A stretch of 52,631 nucleotides of DNA from Bacteroidota bacterium (GCA_030706735.1 JAUZNZ010000033.1:1-52631), one strand, 5' to 3'. Shown: positions 33,159-41,982, counted from the stretch's first letter. The notes: generated from the sequence alone by a model not told the origin. A program made the numbers and translations.

Positions 33159-35786
33159 CTAGAATTTGAAGTTATAGGAAACGGTAGGAACGAAAGTAAA
33201 AAGCGAGGTCTCTACTGCCTCGGTGATATTCGGGTCGGTCTTGCCCTGCCGGAAATCGATCTGGTAGGGATTCTTTCGCCCATACGCATTGTAGAGGCTA
33301 AAGACCAGTTCGCCCGAGAATTTATGGGTTTTCTTCAACTGTTTAGTGGCGCTAAGGTCCAGTCGATGATAGTTTGGCTCGCGATAACCATTCCGGTTAG
33401 TATAATAGAAATACACATTCCCATTCAATGTATATTTCCCATCGGGAAATGTAACCGCTTCGCCCGTATAAAATACCCAATCGGCGGAAAAGGTCCACTT
33501 AGGGTTGAATTCATAGACTCCCACGATGGCGATATCGTGGGTCCTGTCCTGGCGGGCCTTATACCACCGGCCATCGTTGATCCCATCGATCTGCCTCTCC
33601 GTTTTCGACAACGTGTAGGCCACCCAGCCGGTCAGCCTGCCGACCCTTTTCTTCAGCATCGCTTCGACCCCAAAAGCACGTCCTTTTCCGAAGAGCAATT
33701 CCGATTCAATGGGGCGATTGGTAAAGACATTCGCCCCATTCCTGTAGTCAATTTGGTTTTGCATAGTCTTGAAATAGGTCTCGACCGACAACTCGTACCT
33801 GTTTCCGGAGAGGTTCTTATAATAGCCTGCGGACCATTGGTCGGCGATCTCCGGTTTGATCACGTTGGTATTGGCCACCCACTTGTCCGTCGGGTTATTG
33901 CTTGTGGAGTTGGAAATGAGATGGAGATGCTGGGTATTTCTGACATAGGATGCCTTTAGAGAAGTCATGGGAGTCAATTGGAAACTGGCTGCTATGCGCG
34001 GTTCGGGATTGACATAGGTCTTTACGACCTGGCCGGAACGGTAAATCATGGTGTCGGTTATATTTCCGTTGGCATCAAATTTATAGTACTCCCCTTTCCC
34101 CAAGACTGAAAATACCGAAAGGCGCATTCCAAAGGTAAGGTTGAATCGTGTGCTTGCTTTCCATGTATCCGTAACATAAGCGGCACTCTCCAGGCTGTAC
34201 CTTCTCGGAAGCGCCTGGGAATTGATGCCGGGATCATTGCCGATCGCGGTAATTTCTCCGGGCCGGATGGTATGGAATATGGTATTGAAACCAAAATTGG
34301 CGCTATGATCCGAGCTGGCGTTCCATTGCAGGTCTTCCTTTAAATTCCAGTCCCGTATCTGGGAAAAAATGTCGAAATCACTGCCGTCCTGGTTAGCATT
34401 GATCCTATAATCATAATTGCTATAGATGAGCGAGGTATTGGAGAACAACCTTTTGTTGAATAGGTGATTCCATCGTAGGGTGGCCGTGGTATTCCCCCAG
34501 TTGATCCCAACCCTGTTGGACTGCCTGAGGACGTCCCGGCCAAAATAGCCCGACAGGTATAACCGATCCCTATTCCCAAAAATATAATTGGCTTTGACGT
34601 TCAGGTCATAAAAATACAGCCGGCTTCTGTTAATATTGGAGTCCGGGGAGAGCTTCAGGAATTGATCGAGATAGGTCCTACGGCCAGAAACCAGGAAGGA
34701 TGATTTATCCTGCTGGATCGGACCTTCTACCATCAGACGGGAGGATATCAGCCCAATGCCTCCGTTCACCCCGTAATTCTTGTTGTTCCCATCGTTCATT
34801 TTAACGTCTACGACAGACGATAACCTGCCGCCATATTGGGCAGGCATATCGCCCTTAAAGACGGAGACATTCTTGATCGCATCCGAATTAAAAGTGGAAA
34901 AGAATCCCAACAGATGAGTAGGGTTGTAAACCGTTGCCTCATCCAGGAGGATCAGGTTCTGATCGGCGGTTCCACCCCGAACATAAAAACCGCTATTCCC
35001 ATCGCCAGCCGGCTTGATACCGGGGAGCAACTGAATCGTCTTAAGGATATCCCTTTCCCCAAAAATCACCGGCATCTTATTTGCTTCCCTGATACTGAGT
35101 TTTTCCAAACCCATTTGCGGGCTTTGAAGGCTACGGCTGCCTGGAGTAGCTGTGACCGTATACGCCTGTAAATCCCTGACCTCCTCATCCAGTTTGATAT
35201 TTTGGACCAAATCTGCGTTCAGCTGGAATTCCTCTACCTCGGGTTTGAAACCCACTGCACTGACTGTCATCCGGTAAGGCCCACCCGAAGGGAGGGTAAG
35301 CGAATAGAACCCATATTCGTTGGTCGCAGTACCGGTGGGCGGGTCGGTGATACGGATCGTCGCACCCAGAATGGTCTCCCCGGTCTTCGACGATCGGACC
35401 GTACCACTGACGGCAAATCGAACGGATGTTTTCTCTGTCGCCGGAAGCGGCGCCTCCCTCTTCCGCGACCGATCTTTTTTAATAACAATATTGATGCCTA
35501 CCTGCTTGTATTCCAAGCCCCTGCCTTTCAGGATGGCCATCAGAATACTGGCAACGGATTGGTTCTTTACATCGAGATTGATATTTTGTTCCCCCTCCAC
35601 ATCTTCGGCCCGCGCAAGAAATTTGAATGGGGTGAGCCTTTCGATCTCCAGGATCGCCTCATTCATGGAGGAATGTATCAGGCGAATAGATATGTTTACC
35701 TCCTCCACACGCTGGGCATGGCCTACGCTCGACGAGAGGGAAGCCAGCATCGTCATTAATCCAGCCAAGAAAACCGATACTCTCAT
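33159..35786 (-). CDS. TonB-dependent receptor with STN and carboxypeptidase-like domains
   Basis: This outer-membrane receptor should import a ligand and signal to the FecR/ECF pair upstream. In order it has a signal peptide (to about residue 24), an STN secretin/TonB short N-terminal domain (about 30-105, the anti-sigma contact), a carboxypeptidase-D-like beta domain (about 125-205, with VSGTVRSSKTGETILGATIR), a plug domain (about 230-340, with GGTADQNLILLDEATVYNP) and a 22-strand-type barrel ending in FVPTVSYNFKF with the terminal Phe. Its 875 residues are shorter than classical SusC proteins and closer to FecA-like receptors. The gene is in one run with FecR and sigma upstream and DUF4249 downstream. 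Confidence 0.92.
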   Translation of the reverse strand: MRVSVFLAGLMTMLASLSSSVGHAQRVEEVNISIRLIHSSMNEAILEIERLTPFKFLARAEDVEGEQNINLDVKNQSVASILMAILKGRGLEYKQVGINIVIKKDRSRKREAPLPATEKTSVRFAVSGTVRSSKTGETILGATIRITDPPTGTATNEYGFYSLTLPSGGPYRMTVSAVGFKPEVEEFQLNADLVQNIKLDEEVRDLQAYTVTATPGSRSLQSPQMGLEKLSIREANKMPVIFGERDILKTIQLLPGIKPAGDGNSGFYVRGGTADQNLILLDEATVYNPTHLLGFFSTFNSDAIKNVSVFKGDMPAQYGGRLSSVVDVKMNDGNNKNYGVNGGIGLISSRLMVEGPIQQDKSSFLVSGRRTYLDQFLKLSPDSNINRSRLYFYDLNVKANYIFGNRDRLYLSGYFGRDVLRQSNRVGINWGNTTATLRWNHLFNKRLFSNTSLIYSNYDYRINANQDGSDFDIFSQIRDWNLKEDLQWNASSDHSANFGFNTIFHTIRPGEITAIGNDPGINSQALPRRYSLESAAYVTDTWKASTRFNLTFGMRLSVFSVLGKGEYYKFDANGNITDTMIYRSGQVVKTYVNPEPRIAASFQLTPMTSLKASYVRNTQHLHLISNSTSNNPTDKWVANTNVIKPEIADQWSAGYYKNLSGNRYELSVETYFKTMQNQIDYRNGANVFTNRPIESELLFGKGRAFGVEAMLKKRVGRLTGWVAYTLSKTERQIDGINDGRWYKARQDRTHDIAIVGVYEFNPKWTFSADWVFYTGEAVTFPDGKYTLNGNVYFYYTNRNGYREPNYHRLDLSATKQLKKTHKFSGELVFSLYNAYGRKNPYQIDFRQGKTDPNITEAVETSLFTFVPTVSYNFKF

Positions 35787-35828
35787 AATAAAAGATTGAT
35801 ACGGACAAATTGTTTGATTGTTTGTGTT

Positions 35829-36803
35829 CTATTGGCAGGCAGTTCCTGTGATACGGATCGTACTGCTGGAATCGTCTGTGCGGAAGTCCATATCCGTTGT
35901 CTCTTTCAGGGCCTTCAGCATTTGTTGCAGAGAAATGCGGTTATCAAAATTCAGGTAGTAACGGCAGCGACCGATGGCTGGATCAGTAAACACAAATCGG
36001 GTATTGTACCACCTGCCCAGGCTCGCCGCAATCTCTTCCATCGTCTCCCCGGAGAATTGCAATTTACCTTCCCGCCATCCCGTCACCTTGTTGGTATCGA
36101 TCACCGACATAGCCGACTTTCCGGTGCGAGAATCCCTGCGCAGTTGCCTTGCGGGCGTCAGCACCCCGAGCAAACGGGCGCTATCGCGGACCGCCACCCT
36201 TCCGCGGATGACGGTGACCGAGGCAAGTGGTTCGTCTGCAAAGGCCTTCATATCAAAACTGGTCCCCAGGACGGTGGTCGTGAGAGAACCGGCATGTACG
36301 ATAAAAGGGTGACCAGGATCCGGCCTCACGTCGAAAAAACCTTCGCCTTCGAGGACTATTTCCCTCTGTCCGCCACCCGCGTCGCCAAGGGCAGGAGAAT
36401 AGCGGATCGAACTGGCTGCATTCAACCAGACCCTGCTGCCATCCGGGAGGAGAATAGCCTGAATTTTGCCTGAAGGATTGCTCGCTGTAACCCATGCCGG
36501 CTGTGGGGTCTGACCCAAATATTGCCGGGCAATCCAGACAGCAGAAAACAAGATGGCTAAGGTTGCCGCGACATGCCAGGCCCGAAGCCTGACGATCTTT
36601 TTGGGAGTAGTCCTTAGCTGGACCTGCAACCGATGAAGCATTCGCTGTCGCAAATTTTCCCTCTCATCAGGCTGGCTGCCAGGCCATTCTACCGGTCCAA
36701 CCTCCGCAGTCCTGTACCACTCCATCAATTCCTGCCACTCTTCGGCCGTCAGTTCGCCAGAAGCATACTTATAGATGAGCTCATCCAATCGCGATTGATC
36801 CAT
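35829..36803 (-). CDS. FecR-type anti-sigma factor
   Basis: FecR proteins sit in the inner membrane, hold the ECF sigma factor and release it when the receptor's STN domain is engaged. The cytoplasmic N-terminus (about 1-72, MDQSRLDELIYKYASGEL) is followed by one membrane helix (about 75-95), the FecR beta domain (PSGKIQAILLPDGSRVWLNAASSIRYSP and GEGFFDVRPDPGHPFIVHAG) and a C-terminal DUF4974-type segment (FSGETMEEIAASLGRWYN and ISLQQMLKALKETTD). The ATG at 36801-36803 is chosen; upstream extension has no family similarity. It lies between the sigma gene (67-base gap) and the receptor (42-base gap). Confidence 0.92.
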   Translation of the reverse strand: MDQSRLDELIYKYASGELTAEEWQELMEWYRTAEVGPVEWPGSQPDERENLRQRMLHRLQVQLRTTPKKIVRLRAWHVAATLAILFSAVWIARQYLGQTPQPAWVTASNPSGKIQAILLPDGSRVWLNAASSIRYSPALGDAGGGQREIVLEGEGFFDVRPDPGHPFIVHAGSLTTTVLGTSFDMKAFADEPLASVTVIRGRVAVRDSARLLGVLTPARQLRRDSRTGKSAMSVIDTNKVTGWREGKLQFSGETMEEIAASLGRWYNTRFVFTDPAIGRCRYYLNFDNRISLQQMLKALKETTDMDFRTDDSSSTIRITGTACQ

Positions 36804-36870
36804 TGGTCGCCGGTTTAATCCATAGTACACCCCAGAGCAGGGTATCCCTAAACGGGCGGTGGAATTTTTT

Positions 36871-37443
36871 TCAGATGAACAGGGAAGAGCAGAATACACC
36901 CATTTTTTGGATGGAATTCCGGATGGCCTTCAGCGCCTTAGTCATGTAATACTCCACGGATTTGCTGGAAAGATCCATTTTTTGGGCGATATCTTTCACT
37001 GAAAGCGCCTCTTCCCGGCTGTAGGTGAATACCAGCCGCGCCTTTTCGGGTAGCTTTTCAACGATTCCCCGGAGGTACTCTTCCAGGAACAGGGCGTCCA
37101 GTTGCTGTTCGGTTTCGTTATGCATATCCCGCGCGGGTAGATTCCCCGCGAGAAGCTCCTTGCGCCTTTTATTCCGGGCCATAGCCTTGAATACAGAAAA
37201 TTTAACCGCCGTGCCCAGGTATGCAGGGAGGCTTTGGATCTCCAGGCTGTCTCGTCTGAGCCAAAGCCCCATCAGCACGTCATGCACGATCTCTTCGGCC
37301 GTCTCTTTGGAACGCATGTAGTAGAAACCCGTAGCGACAAGTCGTTCCCAGTAGCGGTTATAAATTTCGGTGAAGGCGGCTTCCTGGCCGTCTCTGATCA
37401 AAACTAGCAGCTCAGTGTCGCTCGAATTGGAATAAAATGCCAT
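36871..37443 (-). CDS. ECF sigma-70 factor
   Basis: This 190-residue protein is an extracytoplasmic-function sigma factor of the Bacteroidetes FecI-like group. Region 2 is seen in AAFTEIYNRYWERLVATGFYY and AEEIVHDVLMGLWLRRDSLE; region 4 in LPEKARLVFTYSREEALSVKDIAQ with the recognition helix around SSKSVEYYMTKALKAI. The ATG at 37441-37443 (MAFYSNSSDTEL) begins the usual short N-terminus. The open frame continues far upstream without a stop only because it runs antisense to the Lys/Ala codons of the divergent SWIB gene; that extension is not protein. With FecR and the receptor it forms the surface-signalling cascade, and it probably transcribes its own locus. Confidence 0.93.
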   Translation of the reverse strand: MAFYSNSSDTELLVLIRDGQEAAFTEIYNRYWERLVATGFYYMRSKETAEEIVHDVLMGLWLRRDSLEIQSLPAYLGTAVKFSVFKAMARNKRRKELLAGNLPARDMHNETEQQLDALFLEEYLRGIVEKLPEKARLVFTYSREEALSVKDIAQKMDLSSKSVEYYMTKALKAIRNSIQKMGVFCSSLFI

Positions 37444-37612
37444 TTGACAAATGATCGGCAAAAATACAATATCCGGTCTGCTTTTTTTGCTATGACTAAG
37501 GACACCTGGTGTGCCTTTAAGCGCCCGGGAGCGGGTTATTAACAATGTCTGGAAAAAAATACATGAAAGAATAGCTGAATATAACGAGATTGGGCTATCT
37601 AAAATAAACCAT

Positions 37613-38023
37613 ATGTCAAAAAGTAAAAAAGTGGCAAAGAAAAAGCCCGCTCCGAAGAAAGCTGCGCCAAAAAAGGTTGCTAAGAAATCACCCGCTAAAA
37701 AATCCCCAGCCAAGAAGACAGCCGTCAAAAAAGCCGTTAAGAAAGCCGCACCAAAGAAAAAGGCGCGTAAACCCAATGCCGCTTTTATGGCGCCCCTGGC
37801 AACAACCGCGGTCCTGGCAGATGTGGTTGGTACCAAACCCTTGCCGAGAACAGAAATTATCCGGAGTATCTGGGTGTACATCAAGAAAAATAAGCTGCAG
37901 GATTCAACCAACAAACGCATGATCAATGCGGATGCAAAATTGAAACCCTTGTTCGGCGGGAAGTCACAGGTCTCGATGTTCGAACTGGCCGGGATCGTGA
38001 ACAAGAATGTAAAGAAGAGTTAA
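37613..38023 (+). CDS. Histone H1-like tail fused to a SWIB/MDM2 domain
   Basis: The first 55 residues are Lys/Ala/Pro repeats of the H1 type. Residues about 56-136 form a SWIB domain (AFMAPLATTAVLADVVG, LPRTEIIRSIWVYIKKNKL, INADAKLKPLFGG and VSMFELAGIVNKNVKK). SWIB domains in bacteria occur in chlamydiae, Bacteroidota and some others, often on topoisomerase or with basic tails, and are thought to act in chromatin-like DNA compaction. The ATG at 37613 starts MSKSKKVAKKK; an upstream in-frame extension to 37511 is unlike protein. It is divergent from the sigma factor. The tail resembles the 32-residue basic protein at 2829. Confidence 0.88.
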   Translation: MSKSKKVAKKKPAPKKAAPKKVAKKSPAKKSPAKKTAVKKAVKKAAPKKKARKPNAAFMAPLATTAVLADVVGTKPLPRTEIIRSIWVYIKKNKLQDSTNKRMINADAKLKPLFGGKSQVSMFELAGIVNKNVKKS

Positions 38024-38047
38024 TCAGGAATCGGCTTAAATCGATCC

Positions 38048-38077
38048 TTGTTTGGCTCCTCTCACTCGCTATCTTTG
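38048..38077 (+). promoter_or_regulatory. Candidate promoter of the small acidic protein
   Basis: TTG at 38048-38050, a 19-base spacer and TATCTTTG at 38070-38077 match the Bacteroidetes promoter pattern. The first ATG follows only 8 bases after the -7 box, so either the message is almost leaderless or translation starts at the second ATG (38098). Confidence 0.5.
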
Positions 38078-38085
38078 TGAAATCT

Positions 38086-38457
38086 ATGGCAGAGAATATG
38101 ACTTACGAGGAATTGGTTAGAAACCATCCTGGCTCCCTGGTCGAGAAGATCGTGACAGAGGTCGTTAATAAGGATACCGTCGACGTTCATTTTGAAACGG
38201 AAGACGACCAGGAGTGGGCCGTAATAAAAATTCATCTCTATGAAGAAGACAAGGAAATGGCACTCCGGTTGCTTGAGAAAAATAAATGGGTATTGCAATT
38301 TGGATACTATGATGAAGATGACGAATTCATAGAACTGCTTCAGCCGCTGACCCAGACGGAAATTGACCTGATTCCCAAGGGCCTTCAAAAAGTCATGCTC
38401 AAAGTCCTGACTGATGAAGAAGGCCTGCGGCTTCCGGGCAATTTCTTGTCGAGATAG
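38086..38457 (+). CDS. Small acidic cytoplasmic protein of unknown function
   Basis: I do not recognise this family. The 123-residue product is strongly acidic (many Glu/Asp, for example YYDEDDEFIELLQPL), has no signal peptide or membrane segment and looks like a compact alpha/beta domain. ATG codons at 38086 (MAENMTYEELV) and 38098 (MTYEELV) are both possible; the first is used. A promoter-like sequence lies directly upstream. The oxidoreductase gene follows after 80 bases in the same direction. It may be a housekeeping protein of Chitinophagaceae, but that is a guess. Confidence 0.65.
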   Translation: MAENMTYEELVRNHPGSLVEKIVTEVVNKDTVDVHFETEDDQEWAVIKIHLYEEDKEMALRLLEKNKWVLQFGYYDEDDEFIELLQPLTQTEIDLIPKGLQKVMLKVLTDEEGLRLPGNFLSR

Positions 38458-38537
38458 GAGTGACCTATGATACGGAAGAAAATATTGATGAACAGGCCCG
38501 GGTGTTGGGGGTCATTTTAACCGTAAATTGTTATCAT

Positions 38538-39638
38538 ATGAACAGCATTTCAAGGAGACGTGCCATTAAAACGATCGCTGCCGGCGGCGGCATCTTCCTG
38601 CTGTCTCCCAGGACGGTCTTCTCCACGCCAAGAGCCACCAAAGATAAACTGGGGGTAGCGCTGGTCGGCCTGGGCTACTATAGCACCGACCTGCTGGCGC
38701 CGGCCCTGCAACAAACCAAACACTGTTACCTCGCCGGCATCGTAACGGGTACCCCCGCCAAAGCACAAGCATGGCAAAAAAAATACAATATCCCGGATAA
38801 GAACATTTACAACTATCAGAACTTCGACAGCATCGCTAACAACCCCGATATCGATGTGGTCTACATCGTCTTGCCACCCTCCATGCATAAGGAATACGTA
38901 ATAAGGGCCGCCAACGCGGGCAAAGAAGTTTGGTGCGAAAAACCCATGGCATTGACAGAGGCGGAATGCACGGCCATGATCGATGCGTGCCGGACCAACA
39001 AGAAGTCGCTTGCCATCGGTTATCGCCTGCAGCATGAGCCGAATACCCAGGAGTGGCGCGCATTGGTGAAAGGACAACAGCTTGGCAAGGTGAAGAAAGT
39101 CAGCTGTGCGGCCGGTTATCGCGAAAATCGCACCGATCACTGGAAGCAAAAGAAAGAGATGGGTGGCGGAGTATTGTACGATATGGGCGTGTATGCTATC
39201 CAGGGAGCCAGATTAGGGACAGGCATGGAACCCACCTCCATCCTTTCAGCACAAACCTCCACTACGCGACCGGAGATTTACAAAAACGGCCTCGATGAGA
39301 CGACCATGGCGACGCTCGAATTTCCCGGTGCGGTGACCGCCGACATCAAAACCAGTTTTGGGGAGTATATGAATTTTATTACGATCAGCTGTGATAAAGG
39401 GGACATAAAAATGCAGCCCTATTCCGAATACAATCGTCAGAACGGCACGAGCCCCCTGGGTATTATCCATCATCCCTACGAGGTTCCCTTCCAACAGTCC
39501 AAACAAATGGACGACGACGCCCTATCCATTATAGAAAAGCGGCCCATGCTGGCGCCGGGCGAGGAAGGTCGGCGCGATATTCGCGTTGTCGAAGCGATCT
39601 ACAAGGCCGCCTCTTCAAAACAGCCCGTGAAGCTCTGA
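38538..39638 (+). CDS. Gfo/Idh/MocA family oxidoreductase with Tat-type signal
   Basis: This NAD(P)-dependent sugar oxidoreductase-like protein begins with a twin-arginine-type signal (ISRRRAIKTIAAGGG), so it is probably exported folded with its cofactor, as is glucose-fructose oxidoreductase. The Rossmann domain starts LGVALVGLGYYSTDLLAPAL, the family motif WCEKPMALTEAEC is at about 136-148, and the C-terminal substrate domain includes GGGVLYDMGVYAIQGAR. Its 366 residues are normal. The ATG at 38538 is placed directly before the Tat motif. It is the last gene of host-like composition before the AT-rich island. The sugar substrate is unknown. Confidence 0.9.
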   Translation: MNSISRRRAIKTIAAGGGIFLLSPRTVFSTPRATKDKLGVALVGLGYYSTDLLAPALQQTKHCYLAGIVTGTPAKAQAWQKKYNIPDKNIYNYQNFDSIANNPDIDVVYIVLPPSMHKEYVIRAANAGKEVWCEKPMALTEAECTAMIDACRTNKKSLAIGYRLQHEPNTQEWRALVKGQQLGKVKKVSCAAGYRENRTDHWKQKKEMGGGVLYDMGVYAIQGARLGTGMEPTSILSAQTSTTRPEIYKNGLDETTMATLEFPGAVTADIKTSFGEYMNFITISCDKGDIKMQPYSEYNRQNGTSPLGIIHHPYEVPFQQSKQMDDDALSIIEKRPMLAPGEEGRRDIRVVEAIYKAASSKQPVKL

Positions 39639-39681
39639 TTCCGGTCCTTTGTCGGTAGGTATGGTTCATTAGCTTAGCCCA

Positions 39682-39882
39682 ATGAAGGATAAAGCAATTC
39701 TTAGAACTCTTCTAGTAATAGCAATTATTCCTCTTGTGGATTTGATTTTCGCAAGAATATATAGGCATGCGATTAGCAGAACAGCACATATGACAAATGC
39801 AGAATATGTCGACTACTACGACAACCAAGGCGATCGTCTTCCTTATGGTGATATTTATGGTGTTGTGTTTCTCCTTTTGTAG
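39682..39882 (+). CDS. Possible small membrane protein overlapping the next gene
   Basis: A 66-codon frame begins with a plausible membrane segment (ILRTLLVIAIIPLVDLIFARI) and ends inside the signal-peptide region of the next gene in another frame. Its second half (SRTAHMTNAEYVDYYDNQGD) also looks protein-like. It could be a short real gene, or the front half of a gene cut by a frameshift with the next frame as continuation. I cannot decide between these from sequence alone. Confidence 0.35.
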   Translation: MKDKAILRTLLVIAIIPLVDLIFARIYRHAISRTAHMTNAEYVDYYDNQGDRLPYGDIYGVVFLLL

Positions 39883-40462
39883 CTGTCGATCGCAAAATTC
39901 AGAAAAATACAATTTTCATCGAGACATTTACGACTATAAAAATGGAAAATCTCGTAATCTTACCGGTCTTTCGAGAAGTAGAGATGCATTGAGCTTAGAT
40001 ACTCTCGAAAATGGGTTTGATTCCATTGAAATGAGGATATGGGTGACATACTCGAGAATAGACACGTTCCAAATAGTGTCAATAAAGAAAGCATCTAATT
40101 CGTGGATAGGAAGTTATTGCCAATCGACTCTTCATTTCAACGAGGACCATGACTCTATTTTATCCTACACCAAAACCCAAATGCCAGTTACCCCGAAATT
40201 GGGATGGCCTGATCTCATTGATTCTCTTTTCAGATTAAATATCTTAACGTTGCCCGATTGCCGAAAAATCCAAGGCTATGATTTCCCGCTGGATGGAGGA
40301 AATACTGTTCTATTCGAAGTGGCGACACAAGAGAAATATAGGTTTTATATGTACCAGTTACCTAGTACCTACAAAGCCAAATTTAAAGAGGCTGCCAATA
40401 TTGACAATATTTTACGGCTATTATCCGATCAATTTTCGATTAGATATTTGGCAACATTTTAA
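39806..40462 (+). CDS. Putative lipoprotein of unknown function
   Basis: The 218-residue product begins with a hydrophobic signal (KAIVFLMVIFMVLCFSFCSC) whose cysteines give a plausible lipobox, then a Ser/Thr/Asn-rich domain with no motif I recognise. The base composition is much AT-richer than the genes before it, marking entry into the island. The ATG at 39797 is also possible; 39806 (MSTTTTTKAIVFL) puts the start nearer the signal. The 270 bases between its end and the insertion sequence contain no gene I can support. Confidence 0.55.
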   Translation: MSTTTTTKAIVFLMVIFMVLCFSFCSCRSQNSEKYNFHRDIYDYKNGKSRNLTGLSRSRDALSLDTLENGFDSIEMRIWVTYSRIDTFQIVSIKKASNSWIGSYCQSTLHFNEDHDSILSYTKTQMPVTPKLGWPDLIDSLFRLNILTLPDCRKIQGYDFPLDGGNTVLFEVATQEKYRFYMYQLPSTYKAKFKEAANIDNILRLLSDQFSIRYLATF

Positions 40463-40732
40463 ACGACTTCTTTGTTTTTATCGAACAGGGCTTATTTTGG
40501 CATGTACGTGCATTATTGCCCAGGCCCGCTATTCGATTCTTCAACAATGGGCGGGACTTTTAGCCAAAACTCGCCCAAAATTGCCCATAGCTAGGGAATG
40601 CCTGCTAAGAGGCCTACGGAAAGGACTTTATGTAACTCGGAAAATCATTTTCCAATAGAACTTTGGTGAATGGAATATACCATCGAACAACTAGAAGTAT
40701 TGATAGGCATGCAAGTTTTGCATGTTCGGACA

Positions 40733-40758
40733 TGAAAGCTTCCCTAGAATTTGTAGCG
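40733..40758 (+). repeat. Left terminal inverted repeat of the IS3 element
   Basis: The 26 bases pair with 41958-41982: the first 13 positions (TGAAAGCTTCCCT) are identical and the inner part (TTGTAGCG) is again identical after a one-base offset. Confidence 0.85.
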
Positions 40759-40794
40759 ATATAAATTAGAAAAAATCGCTAAAATTGGGATGTA

Positions 40795-41061
40795 ATGAAA
40801 AAGACAAAATTCACCGAGAGCCAAATTATTGGCATTTTAAAGGAACAGGAAGCCGGCAAGAAGGTCGCCGAGATCTGCCGGACTCATGGGATCAGCCAGC
40901 CGACATTTTACGGATGGAAGATCAAATATTCAGGGCTGGAGGTTAACCAGGTTAAGCGAATGAAGGAGTTGGAGTCAGAGCTAAGCCAGTATAAGAAGAT
41001 CGTGGCCGAACAGACCCTTCATATCACGATACTAAAAGACGTAATTGAAAAAAAGCTATAG
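40795..41061 (+). CDS. IS3-family transposase OrfA
   Basis: This 88-residue protein has the helix-turn-helix that recognises the IS ends (SQIIGILKEQEAGKKVAEIC and GISQPTFYGWKIKY), followed by a leucine-zipper-like coiled coil (MKELESELSQYKKIVAEQ). It ends at an A-rich run where ribosomes normally slip by -1 to make the OrfAB transposase. The gene itself appears intact. Confidence 0.93.
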   Translation: MKKTKFTESQIIGILKEQEAGKKVAEICRTHGISQPTFYGWKIKYSGLEVNQVKRMKELESELSQYKKIVAEQTLHITILKDVIEKKL

Positions 41062-41970
41062 GGCCTGCTGAAAAGCGAGAGCTGATCGCCTATGCGAACC
41101 AGGAGCATAAGATCAGTATTCGGCAGGCCTGCAAGCTCTTTGACACCCATTGTTCGATGTACTATTACAAGGCGGACCGGAGGGATGACGAACCCATCCG
41201 GGAAGCTTTTTCCCAGTTGGCCGTCAGGCACAATCGCTGGGGCTTCTGGATGATGTTTCGACGGCTTAGAAATCTGAATTATACTGACAATCACAAGCGC
41301 ATGTACCGGATTTACACTGCGATGAAGCTAAACCTGAGACGCAAGCAAAAAACGGCTTCCGGCAAGGATTCTGGAGCCTTTGGCCCAACCCATTGCCCCC
41401 AATCTGACGTGGTCGATGGACTTCATGCATGATGGTCTGATCGGCGGTAAGCCATTCCGGTCATTCAATATCATCGATGACTTTAACCGGGAATCCCTGG
41501 TTATTACGCTTGATACCAGTCTCACCAGCCAGCGCATCATCCGCGAACTGAACAAATTGATCGAGTGGAGAGGGAAACCGGCGAAGCTAAGGGTAGACAA
41601 TGGTCCTGAATTTGTGTCTGCAGCGATGGAGCAATGGGCAGACGAAAATCAAATCCAACTGAAGTTTATTCAAAAGGGAAAACCTCACCAGAATGGCTAT
41701 GTCGAACGATTCAATCGAACCTACCGGGAAGAGATCCTGGACAACTATGCCTTTGAGAGCCTGGCTCAGGCCAGAATGATGACGCAGGCCTGGATTTGGG
41801 TCTATAACAACGAGAGACCCCACAGCTCTTTGGGATATATGACCCCACGGGGGTTCCTGTTGAAATATGGTAAATGCCCTAACGCACAAGACCCCGCCTT
41901 CGCATTTCCCACATTCCAACAGGACGAAGAAAACAAATGGGAAACTATGTTCTTAACCGCTACAAGCTAA
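41049..41970 (+). pseudogene. IS3-family transposase OrfB, frameshifted
   Basis: The first part is read in the -1 frame relative to orfA (AEKRELIAYANQEHKISIRQ to RRKQK) up to about 41352; the remainder (KRLPARILEPLAQPIAPNLT onwards) is one base out of frame. The change falls in the A6 run at 41345-41352, just before KRLPAR, a motif that is normally continuous. The catalytic DDE residues are all present in the second part (WSMDFMHDG, RVDNGPEF, NGYVERFNRTYREEI). A programmed event cannot explain the shift because a +1 step is needed at a run with no +1 signal that I recognise. It could also be a homopolymer sequencing error. Confidence 0.82.
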
Positions 41971-41982
41971 GGGAAGCTTTCA
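41958..41982 (-). repeat. Right terminal inverted repeat of the IS3 element
   Basis: This is the 25-base complement of the left end; it overlaps the orfB tail and ends in ...GGGAAGCTTTCA. Confidence 0.85.

Larger units (their letters stand above)
40733..41982 (+). mobile_element. IS3-family insertion sequence, 1250 bp, probably inactive
   Basis: The element is bounded by inverted repeats starting TGAAAGCTTCCCT (left) and ending with its complement (right), with the TG...CA termini usual in IS3. It carries orfA and an overlapping orfB in the -1 frame, with an A7G slippery run (41048-41055) at the junction. The DDE transposase resembles the IS407-like group. orfB has an additional frameshift, so the copy is probably dead unless helped in trans. 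The three bases on each side (ACA and AGG) do not match, so no target duplication is seen; this suggests a later deletion or recombination at one end. Confidence 0.88.

Noticed and set aside
37444-38004. A 187-codon N-terminal extension of the ECF sigma frame
   Set aside because: It is antisense to the Lys/Ala codons of the SWIB gene and gives low-complexity Phe/Ala sequence; the sigma factor has a normal start at 37443.
40278-40658. 126-codon frame between the lipoprotein gene and the IS
   Set aside because: Half of it overlaps the lipoprotein gene out of frame and the rest has no protein-like pattern.
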